From contig JAGNEJ010000009.1 in the NCBI GenBank assembly GCA_018003315.1, positions 1-64,000 of the forward strand: a stretch of DNA of 64,000 bases. Direction: 5' to 3'. The translations under genes were made by a program, and so were the position numbers. Numbering within the stretch: position 1 is the stretch's first letter; every line of letters begins with the position of its first letter. This DNA comes from Verrucomicrobiales bacterium (GTDB lineage: Bacteria; Verrucomicrobiota; Verrucomicrobiia; Verrucomicrobiales; V1-33). The notes beneath the pieces were generated by a model. It had not been told where the DNA came from. It saw only the letters and a program-made list of their open reading frames with translations, and ran no database searches. This document shows positions 34,560 to 42,825 of the stretch, one piece after another.

Positions 34560-36376
34560 AGGCCCTGAAGGAGATCTGGCGCGAAGCGTGGCAGCCCCCC
34601 GACCGGCGGCCGCCGTGGGCATGGTGTGAGGACCACATCGAGGGCATCCCGTATTCCCCGAATCCGGGAAGGTTCCGTTCGGAAAACTCCCCGTGGATCC
34701 GTGAGGTCATGGATGCCGTGGTCGATCCTCGCATTCGGATCGTCTCCATCATCGCTTCGGTGCAATCGTCGAAGACAACCGCGCCTGAGCTTACGCTCTG
34801 CTACATCATCGCGAATCTGCCCGGCCCGGCGCTCTGGCTGGATCAGACCGACGAGGACGCCCGGGACTATTCCGAAGCCCGCCTGCAGAAGCTCTTCGAC
34901 CAGTGTGCTCCAGTCCGCCGGCTCATGCCGACCGGCATTCATCGCCACAAGCGCAAGAACAACGCGATCCACTTCACCAACGGGATGACGCTCTGGATTC
35001 TCGGGGCACACAACAAGACCAACCTCCAGCGCCGGTCGATCCGATGGCTGATCGCGGACGAGACATGGCGGTTTCCCACCGGGCACATGGCGGAAGCGGA
35101 GGCCCGAGTCACGGCCTTCGGCTGGCTGGGGAAATGTGTCTTCATGAGCCAGGGCGGTGAAGAGGACGATGACACGCACCGCAAGTTTCTGACCACCGAC
35201 CAGCGCGAGTGGACGTTCGCCTGCACGCAATGCGGACACCGCCAGCCGTTCAAGTGGGATGCCGTCGAGTGGAGTAAATCCGCCCGCGATGAATTTGGCG
35301 ACTGGGACTTCGATGAGGTGCGCCGAACGACATCGCTCCGCTGCGAAGCCTGCAACCATTACTTCGATGACGCGGACCGGACCCGGCGCGAACTCAATGC
35401 GTCGGGGAAGTTTGTGGCGAAGAATCCCAAAGCCTCGAAGGAGAATGTCGGCTTCCACTGGAATGCCCTGTGCGCGATGAGTTGGGGACAACTGGCCGAA
35501 CTCTACCTGCGGGCCAAAGCGGCCGCGAGGAAGGGGGACGTGAGTCTGCTCCAGCAGTTCTATCAAAAGCGGCTCGGTCTGCCGTGGCGCGAGTATGTCG
35601 AAGATTACAAACTGGAGATCACGAAATCCGGCTACAAGCGGGGCGAGTCGTGGGAGGAGGAAGGAGCCATTGATCCCCGAACCGGCGCTATCCTGCCGGC
35701 TCCTCTACCCGAGCGGACCGGCCTCATTCCGCTGCGATTCGTCACGGTCGATTGCCAGATGGATCACCTCTTCGCCGTGGTCCGCTCGTGGTCGGCAGAG
35801 GGATCGAGCCGCCTTGTCTGGAACGAACGTATCCTGACGTTCACCGACATCGATGTCCTGCAGGAGCGCTTCGGCATCCATGCGAGCCTGGTGTTCCTCG
35901 ATGCCGGCTACGCGACGTATGACGTCTATCGCGAGTGCGCGAAGCGTGGATGGGTGGCTCTCATCGGTGACCGTCGTCCGGTTTACCCTCACAAGGGACG
36001 CGACGGAAAAACCATCCAGCGTTTCTATTCGCCCCGGCGGAAGGTCGTGCTCACCCACCGCCAAACCTGCCACGTCCACTACTGGAGCAATCTGAACATC
36101 AAGGACACGCTCGCCCGCCTGCGTCGCAATCAGGACCCGGCGCGAGGGCCGACATGGGAAGTTCCAGACGACATAGACGACGACTACCTCGCCCAGATGG
36201 AAAGCGAGCAGCGCATCAAGGAAAAGAGTCAGTGGATGTGGAAGCAGATCGGTTCCCGGCCCAATCACTATTTCGATGCCGAATCGATGCAGGCGGCCGC
36301 CGCCACCATGCTCAAAATCGTCGGAAGGGAAGCGGTCAACGGTCCGCCCGTTGACACGTCCGAAGAGGAATCATGA
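34556..36376 (+). CDS. Terminase large subunit (GpA family)
   Basis: 606-aa packaging ATPase-nuclease. Walker A-like SVQSSKTT is near residues 68-75, Walker B LIADETWRF near 165, and a zinc-finger pair CTQCGHRQPF and CEACNHYF at 225-265. The nuclease begins FVTVDCQMDHLFAVV near 395 with a second acidic VFLDAGYATYDVY near 445. Length and order are typical of lambda GpA. Cuts phage concatemers at cos and drives DNA into the prohead. Indicates cos-type packaging. Confidence 0.93.
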   Translation: MKALKEIWREAWQPPDRRPPWAWCEDHIEGIPYSPNPGRFRSENSPWIREVMDAVVDPRIRIVSIIASVQSSKTTAPELTLCYIIANLPGPALWLDQTDEDARDYSEARLQKLFDQCAPVRRLMPTGIHRHKRKNNAIHFTNGMTLWILGAHNKTNLQRRSIRWLIADETWRFPTGHMAEAEARVTAFGWLGKCVFMSQGGEEDDDTHRKFLTTDQREWTFACTQCGHRQPFKWDAVEWSKSARDEFGDWDFDEVRRTTSLRCEACNHYFDDADRTRRELNASGKFVAKNPKASKENVGFHWNALCAMSWGQLAELYLRAKAAARKGDVSLLQQFYQKRLGLPWREYVEDYKLEITKSGYKRGESWEEEGAIDPRTGAILPAPLPERTGLIPLRFVTVDCQMDHLFAVVRSWSAEGSSRLVWNERILTFTDIDVLQERFGIHASLVFLDAGYATYDVYRECAKRGWVALIGDRRPVYPHKGRDGKTIQRFYSPRRKVVLTHRQTCHVHYWSNLNIKDTLARLRRNQDPARGPTWEVPDDIDDDYLAQMESEQRIKEKSQWMWKQIGSRPNHYFDAESMQAAAATMLKIVGREAVNGPPVDTSEEES

Positions 36377-36534
36377 AATCGACTTTCCTCCTTCTCGCCA
36401 CGATCTGCCTGTCGGCGACCTCCTGCACATCGCCTCCGCCCGTCAGCGGCAGCATTGCCAACCGTTACGGTGCCATCCGGCTGCTCCCGGACGGACGAGT
36501 CGAAATCGTGGTCGAACCCCGCAGCGCCAAGTAA
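36373..36534 (+). CDS. Small phage lipoprotein (53 aa)
   Basis: 53-aa protein with a lipoprotein signal: MKSTFLLLATICLSATSC, the cysteine at residue 18 being the likely lipidation site. The mature part is PPPVSGSIANRYGAIRLLPD. Phages place such lipoproteins near the lysis or packaging genes; a role in superinfection exclusion or in lysis (Rz1-like) is possible. TTGACA lies 16 nt upstream, inside the terminase gene. The ORF ends 3 nt before the endolysin-like gene. Confidence 0.6.
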   Translation: MKSTFLLLATICLSATSCTSPPPVSGSIANRYGAIRLLPDGRVEIVVEPRSAK

Positions 36535-36537
36535 GCC

Positions 36538-36978
36538 ATGCCTTCCGACCCCTTCTCCACCTGGTTCGCCTCGCAGAACTTTCGCCACTTCACCGCCGGC
36601 GAGTTCACCTCCTATTTTACTGCCGTCCGTAAAGGCGTGAGGAACAGCACCCCGCCCCGCGCGCTCTGGAAGAACATTGTGCCGACGCTGCGCATTGTGG
36701 ATGAACTGCGGGAGAGCTTCGGCAAGCCCTGCACAATCCTCAGCTCCTACCGCTCGCCCGATTACAACAAGGCTGTGGGCGGGGTGGGGTTGAGCCAGCA
36801 CATGGAGTTTCGGGCTCTGGACATCGCATTTGATGGAGTGAGCCCGCAGCAGGTCTACGACCGGCTCATTGATTGGCGGTCCAAGGGGAAATTCACCGGC
36901 GGACTCGGCCTTTATCCCGGAAACGGTTTCGTTCATATCGACACTCGCGGCAGCAACGCGACGTGGCGGGGGCATTAA
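36538..36978 (+). CDS. Peptidase M15-like endolysin
   Basis: 146-aa D,D-carboxypeptidase/endopeptidase of the M15A family. Zinc ligands fit GLSQHMEFRALDI (H-x6-D, residues about 86-93) and GFVHIDTRG near 132; the SSYRSPDYNKAVGG substrate loop precedes them. It would cleave peptidoglycan cross-links at host lysis. No signal peptide, so release should depend on a holin; two holin-like ORFs lie at 55.4-55.8 kb. Its stop overlaps the convergent leftward gene by 4 nt. Confidence 0.85.
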   Translation: MPSDPFSTWFASQNFRHFTAGEFTSYFTAVRKGVRNSTPPRALWKNIVPTLRIVDELRESFGKPCTILSSYRSPDYNKAVGGVGLSQHMEFRALDIAFDGVSPQQVYDRLIDWRSKGKFTGGLGLYPGNGFVHIDTRGSNATWRGH

Positions 36979-37496
36979 GAGTGCTGGCAGAAATTCCATT
37001 CGATCGGAAGCGCCGCCCCGCATACACATTCAAGAACATCGTCTTTCACAAGATTGATGATGCCACACGCCGGGCACTTCCGAAAAACGAAGGCGTGGGT
37101 CAATTCGTTTGGCCTTTCGACTCCGATTTTATCAAGGACACGGGCAATAACTGCCCAGCACTCAGGCTCAGGACAGAAGCCAGTGGACTGATTGGAAACT
37201 TCCTGAACGCGGATAATAGTTTCATCCACAAACAGAAACAATTCTCCCGCGGCAAGAACCGGTCCTCCGTCAGCACAGGCAACATGCTCGGATCCTCGTT
37301 CGGCTACCCAGAGTTGCTCGTCGGAATCCACGACGAAAGTGGCGGGGATCAGACCGGATCTCTTTCCGGGAGAGAATTGCCTTCGCGCCCATGCGTGGAG
37401 GTCCATTGCATTTCGCGGACTGATGCAGTCGCCCTGACGTCGAAGCCTCTGCAAATGGTCAGGTCCGACATATAGGTATTGTCTGTAGTCAGCCAT
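36975..37496 (-). CDS. Zinc-ribbon hypothetical protein (inserted leftward gene)
   Basis: 173-aa protein, unrecognised. Begins MADYRQYLYVGPDHLQRLRR and has a C-terminal zinc ribbon, CPACGIINLVKDDVLECVCG (about 145-164). Middle residues FVVDSDEQLWVAERGSEHVA form a beta-rich domain. It is the only leftward gene between terminase and portal, and its A+T content looks higher than its neighbours, which marks it as a moron. An in-frame ATG at 37529 is the alternative start. A superinfection-exclusion or anti-defence role is only a guess. Confidence 0.65.
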   Translation of the reverse strand: MADYRQYLYVGPDHLQRLRRQGDCISPRNAMDLHAWARRQFSPGKRSGLIPATFVVDSDEQLWVAERGSEHVACADGGPVLAAGELFLFVDETIIRVQEVSNQSTGFCPEPECWAVIARVLDKIGVERPNELTHAFVFRKCPACGIINLVKDDVLECVCGAALPIEWNFCQHS

Positions 37497-37587
37497 GAAT
37501 TTTCTACACCATAGGGCAATTTGGAGCACACGGGAGCATGAGGCAAGACCGCTTTACTCGTTGATCCGTTGACACCCGCCGCCTGAC

Positions 37588-37848
37588 ATGGCCCGCGGAC
37601 TTTTCATCACTGGATTCACCATCGTCGAGGTGCTCGCCATTCAGGCGCGTGCCAAGGCCCTCATCCTTGAGGGAAAGACCATCATGAACTGGAACGATGC
37701 CGACACGTCGGTATCCAAGCAGTTCACGATGCCGGTCGATCAGGTGCTGGAAGAATGCGCCCACGCGCTCCGGGCACTCGATCCCGACACTTACGGCCGG
37801 AACCGGATCGCCGGAGCGTCCTTCATCGACGGCTACCTGGCGAAATGA
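37588..37848 (+). CDS. Small head protein, gpW-like by position
   Basis: 86-aa protein between terminase and portal, the place of gpW-type head-joining proteins in lambda-like phages. Seen: ITGFTIVEVLAIQARAKALI, then SVSKQFTMPVDQVLEECAHAL. The assignment rests on position and size more than on sequence. TTGACA at 37569-37574, 13 nt before the ATG. Its stop overlaps the portal ATG. Confidence 0.6.
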   Translation: MARGLFITGFTIVEVLAIQARAKALILEGKTIMNWNDADTSVSKQFTMPVDQVLEECAHALRALDPDTYGRNRIAGASFIDGYLAK

Positions 37849-39284
37849 GCTTCCTTCGTTCCATCGCACTCCGCTGGTTGCCTCCGGTCCTCGTTCCGAA
37901 GGCGTGGGGCACACCCTACGAAGCTGCGAACTGGTCGCCGCGTCGAGGATCGGTGCCGGGGGCATCGCCAACGGACGCGAGGAACGAATTGACGCCCGGA
38001 GTTCGCAGCGAGCTGGTCCGCAAGGCCCGCTACCTGCACAAGAACAGTGGGTTTGTCAGGGAACTGGTCGCGAACATGGCGATCTACTCGACCGGCGACG
38101 GCATCCGGGTGCAGGCGCAGTCGCCTGATCCGGAATGGAATCGCGCGGCGGAGGATTACTTTGCCCTGTGGGCTGCCCGCTGTGAAATCACCCGCCGGTT
38201 CTCCTTTCAGGAATGTCAGGCGCTCGTCTGCCGGGGCATGGACATCGACGGCGAATACTTCATCCACAAAACGAGGGACGCCGACGGGGAGCCCCGGCTC
38301 CAGCTCATCGAAAGCCATCGTGTCGGCGATGACTTCGGTTCGTCCCAGACCATCGACGGCATCGGCCTGGACGCGTTCGGTGCGCCGGCATTCTATCGGG
38401 TCCGCGAGGATGGCGGGGCCAGGCGGGATATCCCTTCCGCAGCAGTGCTGCATGTCCACGAACCGGAATGGGCGGGAGCGGTGCGTTCCTGCCCGACGAT
38501 CCAGCATTCCATCAATCACGTCCTCGATGAGATGGAATTGCTGGCCCTGGAGAAACATGCCGTGAAGGACAATGCGGATGTGGCGCGTGTGCTCAAGACG
38601 GCGAGGGGAGACATCGACGACCACGGCGACTTCGTCGTGGGGCCGGCCGGCGGTGCCGGTGAATCCAGCGATCCGGTCACGCTTCAACGGATCGTAGGCG
38701 GGAAACTGGTGGCCCTGAAACCTGACGAATCGCTCGACAGCTTTCAGTCCAACCGGCCGAGTCCGACCTTCACCGGATTCCTTGAGCACCTGCGGCGCGA
38801 TGCCTCGCTGGGAATGATTCCGTTCGAGTTTGCCGCCGATTCGAGCAAAGTCGGCGGTGCCGGCGTTCGCCTGATTGTGGCGAAGGCCGACCGCCGGTTC
38901 TCGTTCCGCCAGATGATCCTCGAACGCCGTCTCATCCGTCCGGTGTGGAGCTACATCATCGGCGACGCCATCGCTCGCGGCCTGCTTCCTGTCGCGCTGG
39001 GATGGTGGCGAATTTCGTGTGTGCCACCCCGCCGGGTCACGGTCGATGCGGGCCGCGAGGCACAGCAGAACCGTGCCGATGTCGAGATGGGTCTCAAGAC
39101 ACTGTCCGATCACTTCCAGGAACTGGGCGCTGACTTCGGTGAGGAAATCGAGCGCCGCGCGGCCGATGCGAAGCTCATTCTGGAAACCGCCGCCAAGTTC
39201 GGGGTGCCGCCGGAGATGCTCTGGAAGCCGGCTGCGTTGACAGCGGCACCCCGGCATGAGTCCGGTATTCCTGCAAAGCCGTGA
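37845..39284 (+). CDS. Phage portal protein (lambda gpB-like)
   Basis: 479-aa portal that forms the dodecameric DNA channel at the capsid vertex. Family features: ARYLHKNSGFVRELVANMAIY near residue 60, GIRVQAQSPDPEWNRAAEDYF near 90, MDIDGEYFIHKTRD near 130, then the central crown region, ending with a charged C-terminus. Start at MSFLRSIAL overlaps the preceding stop (ATGA). The protease gene starts 29 nt before the portal stop. Confidence 0.92.
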   Translation: MSFLRSIALRWLPPVLVPKAWGTPYEAANWSPRRGSVPGASPTDARNELTPGVRSELVRKARYLHKNSGFVRELVANMAIYSTGDGIRVQAQSPDPEWNRAAEDYFALWAARCEITRRFSFQECQALVCRGMDIDGEYFIHKTRDADGEPRLQLIESHRVGDDFGSSQTIDGIGLDAFGAPAFYRVREDGGARRDIPSAAVLHVHEPEWAGAVRSCPTIQHSINHVLDEMELLALEKHAVKDNADVARVLKTARGDIDDHGDFVVGPAGGAGESSDPVTLQRIVGGKLVALKPDESLDSFQSNRPSPTFTGFLEHLRRDASLGMIPFEFAADSSKVGGAGVRLIVAKADRRFSFRQMILERRLIRPVWSYIIGDAIARGLLPVALGWWRISCVPPRRVTVDAGREAQQNRADVEMGLKTLSDHFQELGADFGEEIERRAADAKLILETAAKFGVPPEMLWKPAALTAAPRHESGIPAKP

Positions 39285-40524
39285 ATGGCTAATCCAGCCC
39301 GATGCCCTCCGCGCCATGGCGCTGACCGCCCGCGCGTGGCATGACCGCTCACTGCCTGCTGCGCCCGCCGCGAATTCGCTTCTCTCAGTCGAGAACGGCA
39401 TTGGAGTTGTGAGCATCGAAGGCCCGATGATCCGCAAGCCGGATCCGTTTGCCCGCCTCATCATGAAGGCGACGGATTCCGCAGAGATCGGAGCCGCTCT
39501 CCGGGAGGCAGGGCAGCGCGACGACATCCGCGCGGTGTTCCTCGATATCGACTCGCCCGGCGGGACGGTGGCCGGCACCCCGGAACTCGCCTCCGCCGTC
39601 GCCGCGCTCAACGAGCAGAAGCCGGTCTATGCGTTCACCTCCGGTCTCATGGCTTCGGCTGCCTACTGGGTCGCCAGTCAGGCCCGCGCCATCTATGCGA
39701 CGCCTTCCGCACAGGTCGGTTCAATCGGCGTGGTGCAGGCCGTGCTGGATGATACGGCAGCGCTCGATGCAGCCGGTCTCAAGGTCGAGGTGTTCGCGGT
39801 CGGCAAATACAAGGCGATGGGCGCTCCGGGCACGCCGCTCACTGACGACCAGCGCGAACTCATCCGCTCCAACCTGGCTGAGACGGCCCGCGAGTTCCAT
39901 GCCGCCGTGCTCGCACGGGGACGGGCTATCCCGGCAGAAGCCATGGAAGGGCAGACGTTCAGCGGCAGGCAGGCCCAGCGATTCAACCTTGCGGGCATGG
40001 TTCCCGACCGGGCCGAAGCCATGCGCCGCCTGCGTGTCTATCACGGCGCAGTTGACACGGAATCCCGGGTCATGAGTAAACCTCTCGAAGATCAGCTCGC
40101 CGAAGCCCGCACGCAGACTGATGCCCTCCAGCGGGACTACAAGGCTCAGGCCGACCTCCTCACAGAAGCCTCCGCCAGCATCGACCGTCTCCGTGGCGAA
40201 GTCGAACTCCTCGCCGCTGAAGTCGATACGCTCAAAGGCGAACGCGACACGGCCCGCACGGAAGCCGCCGCCTTCCAGACGCGCATCGCAGAGCTTCAAG
40301 CCGCTCAGTCCAATTTCGAGCAGCGGGTGAACACGGAAGTCGCCCGCGTGGTGGCTTCGACCGGCACGACGATGCCCGCCCGCGTGACGCCAGCCGGGGA
40401 CGGTCCACAAGCCGCCGAACTCCACGCGCAGTTCACCGCGATCACCGATCCCGCCGCGCAGACCGCCTTCTGGCGCAAGCTCACTCCCGAGCAGCAGGCC
40501 CTCATCCTCAATCACCAATCCTGA
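39256..40524 (+). CDS. S49 capsid-maturation protease with C-terminal scaffold region
   Basis: 422-aa SppA/S49-type prohead protease. The catalytic serine is S134 in TSGLMASAAYW and the lysine near K186 in VGKYKAMGAP. The catalytic domain ends near residue 240. A coiled coil with repeating charged heptads (about 275-345) fused to it is a scaffold, as in the lambda C/Nu3 arrangement. The portal gene overlaps by 29 nt. TTGACA at 39237-39242 sits inside the portal gene, 13 nt before this ATG. Confidence 0.9.
   Translation: MSPVFLQSREWLIQPDALRAMALTARAWHDRSLPAAPAANSLLSVENGIGVVSIEGPMIRKPDPFARLIMKATDSAEIGAALREAGQRDDIRAVFLDIDSPGGTVAGTPELASAVAALNEQKPVYAFTSGLMASAAYWVASQARAIYATPSAQVGSIGVVQAVLDDTAALDAAGLKVEVFAVGKYKAMGAPGTPLTDDQRELIRSNLAETAREFHAAVLARGRAIPAEAMEGQTFSGRQAQRFNLAGMVPDRAEAMRRLRVYHGAVDTESRVMSKPLEDQLAEARTQTDALQRDYKAQADLLTEASASIDRLRGEVELLAAEVDTLKGERDTARTEAAAFQTRIAELQAAQSNFEQRVNTEVARVVASTGTTMPARVTPAGDGPQAAELHAQFTAITDPAAQTAFWRKLTPEQQALILNHQS
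40072..40524 (+). CDS. Nested scaffold protein (in-frame internal start)
   Basis: Predicted 150-aa product from ATG at codon 273 of the S49 protease gene (MSKPLEDQLAEARTQTDALQ). It would be the coiled-coil scaffold alone, as with lambda Nu3. A TTGACA at 40052-40057, 14 nt before this ATG, matches the signal seen before many phage genes here and is the main evidence. No Shine-Dalgarno is apparent. Confidence 0.65.
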   Translation: MSKPLEDQLAEARTQTDALQRDYKAQADLLTEASASIDRLRGEVELLAAEVDTLKGERDTARTEAAAFQTRIAELQAAQSNFEQRVNTEVARVVASTGTTMPARVTPAGDGPQAAELHAQFTAITDPAAQTAFWRKLTPEQQALILNHQS

Positions 40525-40533
40525 CCTGACCTC

Positions 40534-41430
40534 ATGGGCAACACCCTCACCAATCTCAAGGACATCAAGGTCGCCCAGCGCGCCCTGATGCCGTTCATGG
40601 CGAACCTTCTGCCGGTCACGGCGTTCTCGACCAACTTCGGTCCCCAGCAGGCCGACAAGGGCGATACCGTGCGCGTGCCGCTGGTGGGCGCTCCCTCCGG
40701 TTCGAGCGACTTCGCCGGGGACTACACGTCCAATGCCGACTCCACGGTCACCACCGTCCCCGTGACGCTCAACCGTCACAAGTTCAAGACGGTCCATATC
40801 ACAGCCCGGGAGAATTCGGAAACGGCGATGGATCTCCTCGATACGCTCGTGGAAACCGCCGCTCAGCAACTTGCTCAGGACGTCCTGCTTGATGTGATGA
40901 CCACTATCACTCAGGCCAACTTCGGCACGCCGGGCATTCCGGCCCTCGCAGCCTCGAACTTCGACTACAAGAAGGTGCTCAACCTCCGCGAAGCCTGCGG
41001 CACGGTAAAGATGCCCGCGTCGCCGCGTTCGCTCGTTCTCGATGCCGGCTACTACACCAACCTGCTAGCCGACGATGTCGTGGCCAAGAGCTTCAATCTG
41101 AACCTGAGCGCTCCCGGTGTCACCGACGCTCTGATTCGCCGCCTTGCCGGGTTCAACCTCTTCGAGACGGTTATCATTCCGGGCGACCATGCCGAAAAAC
41201 TGGTCGGCTTTGCTGCGCACCCGAGTGCGGTCGCAGTCGCCATGCGCTACCTCCAGCCGGTCGCCGAATACCAGCAGGCCGGTGCCGTCACCGATCCGCA
41301 GACGGGTATGACCTTCGGCTATCTGCGTTTCACCGACACCCGCGCCAACAAGGTCTTTGTGACCATCGAGTGCCTCTACGGGTTCACCGTCGGGAAGTCC
41401 GACGCCCTCAAGCGCATCGTCAAACCCTGA
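40534..41430 (+). CDS. Major capsid protein
   Basis: 298-aa capsid protein. Start MGNTLTNLKDIKVAQRALMP; NKGD-like ADKGDTVRVPLVGAP near residue 45, a RHKFKTVHITARENSE strand near 85, and C-terminal TVGKSDALKRIVKP, as in P22/phage coat protein families. It follows the scaffold by 9 nt and precedes a decoration-like gene. Size and place fit the HK97-fold capsid. The upstream context has CTGACC near 40521 rather than the TTGACA element. Confidence 0.85.
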   Translation: MGNTLTNLKDIKVAQRALMPFMANLLPVTAFSTNFGPQQADKGDTVRVPLVGAPSGSSDFAGDYTSNADSTVTTVPVTLNRHKFKTVHITARENSETAMDLLDTLVETAAQQLAQDVLLDVMTTITQANFGTPGIPALAASNFDYKKVLNLREACGTVKMPASPRSLVLDAGYYTNLLADDVVAKSFNLNLSAPGVTDALIRRLAGFNLFETVIIPGDHAEKLVGFAAHPSAVAVAMRYLQPVAEYQQAGAVTDPQTGMTFGYLRFTDTRANKVFVTIECLYGFTVGKSDALKRIVKP

Positions 41431-41445
41431 CCCTGACTCTTCACC

Positions 41446-41961
41446 ATGACTCCTTTCAGTTTCACAGGCAATGCAGGCACCCTCCTGAGCCACGCCGTCG
41501 TTCCCGCCGGTGGCCGCGACCGCATCCGTGTGCAATATGTGAGCGCGACGTCCGATAAGGCGGGTTCGCTCCTGCTGTTCCGGGCACCGGTGCGCTCTAC
41601 TACTGTCACGGCCGCCAGTGCCTCAAACCAGACGATCATCAATGCGCCGCCCTATCTCAACGCGGCGGCCAACGACGTGGTGGTCCTGTTCTCTCTCGCC
41701 ACGGGAACCGGCGTGCGCGGGGTGGTCGCCTCGGTGAACTCCGGTGCAGGCACGATCACCCTGACGGCGAATCTCGGCATCGCATTGTCGCCCGGCGACA
41801 CCGTTCACCTCATGACCACAGCCGCTCAGATTCCCGTAGGTGCCGCCACCAAGGAGGTCAACGCGCCCACAGTCTTCGTGGTCAACGAGGGGCCGGGCCT
41901 GATCGAACTCGACGGCACTGCGGCCTGCCGCGTGAACCTCGTGGCCGGCGAGTATTCCTGA
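41446..41961 (+). CDS. Head decoration/structural protein candidate
   Basis: 171-aa beta-rich protein downstream of the capsid gene. It is rich in threonine, valine and glycine (SGAGTITLTANLGIALSPG) and begins MTPFSFTGNAGTLLSHAV. Position and composition fit a capsid decoration protein, but no family is recognised. A weak CTGACC variant of the upstream element lies at 41427-41432, 13 nt before ATG. Confidence 0.6.
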   Translation: MTPFSFTGNAGTLLSHAVVPAGGRDRIRVQYVSATSDKAGSLLLFRAPVRSTTVTAASASNQTIINAPPYLNAAANDVVVLFSLATGTGVRGVVASVNSGAGTITLTANLGIALSPGDTVHLMTTAAQIPVGAATKEVNAPTVFVVNEGPGLIELDGTAACRVNLVAGEYS

Positions 41962-42090
41962 ACTTTTCTCAGAGAGCGTGTTTGAAATTTGCGCCACTCA
42001 TCAAGCCAAACTTGATCTGCGGAGCGAGTTTCAAACATTGTTCTTGTAATTGATTGAATTCTGAGCCATAGATCAAGCCAAGCTTGATCT
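41962..42090 (+). promoter_or_regulatory. abiE promoter/operator with inverted repeats
   Basis: 129-nt region ahead of abiEi. A 13-bp perfect inverted repeat, CCATAGATCAAGC/GCTTGATCTATGG (42066-42078, 42082-42094), has a 3-nt loop and covers the abiEi start codon. A second copy of its core, ATCAAGCCAAACTTGAT, is at 42000-42016 and is itself flanked by GTTTGAAA (41980-41987) and TTTCAAAC. Known AbiEi antitoxins repress their own promoter by binding inverted repeats; that is the likely use here. Confidence 0.7.
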
Positions 42091-42825
42091 ATGGCGACTG
42101 ATCGAATCAAAACCCTGCAAACCTCGCTGCCAAGGGGTGTCCCCTTCGACACCGAGCGGTTAGCCCGCATGGGAGTCTCGGTGTCGCTCGCACACGAGTA
42201 TGTGAAAGCCGGATGGCTAACGAAGCTGGGGCGTGGCGTGTTCATGTTCGCCGGAGATGAACTGCGAAGCCACGAAACTCTTGCTTTCCTCGGAACGAAA
42301 ATCCCCGGCCTGCATGTTGCCGCCAGGACTGCCCTGGCATGGCATGGATTCCGGCACAACGTGGCCGTGAAGGAGACCATGACCCTCTGGGGAAACTCCC
42401 GGGCCGAACTGCCCGAATGGTTTCAGGAACGCTTCCCGGCACGTTACAGTTCCGCCCGGTTGTTCGATGACGCGCTTCCTGATGGAACCGGAATCGCCCC
42501 ACTCCCAGAATTCCCGAATGGCCCGCAGGTTTCCAGCCCGGAACGTGCCCTGCTGGAGATGCTGAGCGAGGTGGGAGTTCATCAGGAGGTGGATGAAGCA
42601 CGAGGCATCATGGAAGGAGTACGGCAACTTCGAACCCGGCAGCTCAAGCTGCTTCTTTCCCATTGTCGCATGATCAAGACGGTCCGGCTCTGCGTGGTGT
42701 GGGCGAAGGAACTCGACCTTCCCTGGGCGGCAGATGCCCGGGAAGCCGCTTCGGGCCGCATGGGATCGGGCCGTTGGATCGCCCGGCTCAAGAACGGCAG
42801 CACCCTCATCCTGAAACCTGAATGA
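42091..42825 (+). CDS. abiEi: AbiEi type IV antitoxin
   Basis: 244-aa antitoxin of the AbiE system. The N-terminal winged helix (VSVSLAHEYVKAGWLTKLGRG near residues 29-49) binds DNA; the C-terminal domain carries the family antitoxin fold (SSPERALLEMLSEVG near 148 and a final RWIARLKNGSTLILKPE). It neutralises AbiEii by acting on the toxin's target rather than on the toxin, and also represses its own promoter. Its ATG sits inside the palindromic operator. The stop overlaps the abiEii start (ATGA). Confidence 0.88.
   Translation: MATDRIKTLQTSLPRGVPFDTERLARMGVSVSLAHEYVKAGWLTKLGRGVFMFAGDELRSHETLAFLGTKIPGLHVAARTALAWHGFRHNVAVKETMTLWGNSRAELPEWFQERFPARYSSARLFDDALPDGTGIAPLPEFPNGPQVSSPERALLEMLSEVGVHQEVDEARGIMEGVRQLRTRQLKLLLSHCRMIKTVRLCVVWAKELDLPWAADAREAASGRMGSGRWIARLKNGSTLILKPE

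Noticed and set aside
37833-39611. 592-aa minus-strand ORF opposite the portal gene
   Set aside because: The portal frame has strong family signal and fits the operon; the reverse frame shows none.
41427-41445. CTGACC 13 nt before the decoration gene start
   Set aside because: Spacing fits the repeated element but the sequence differs at two bases and overlaps the capsid stop context; not counted.
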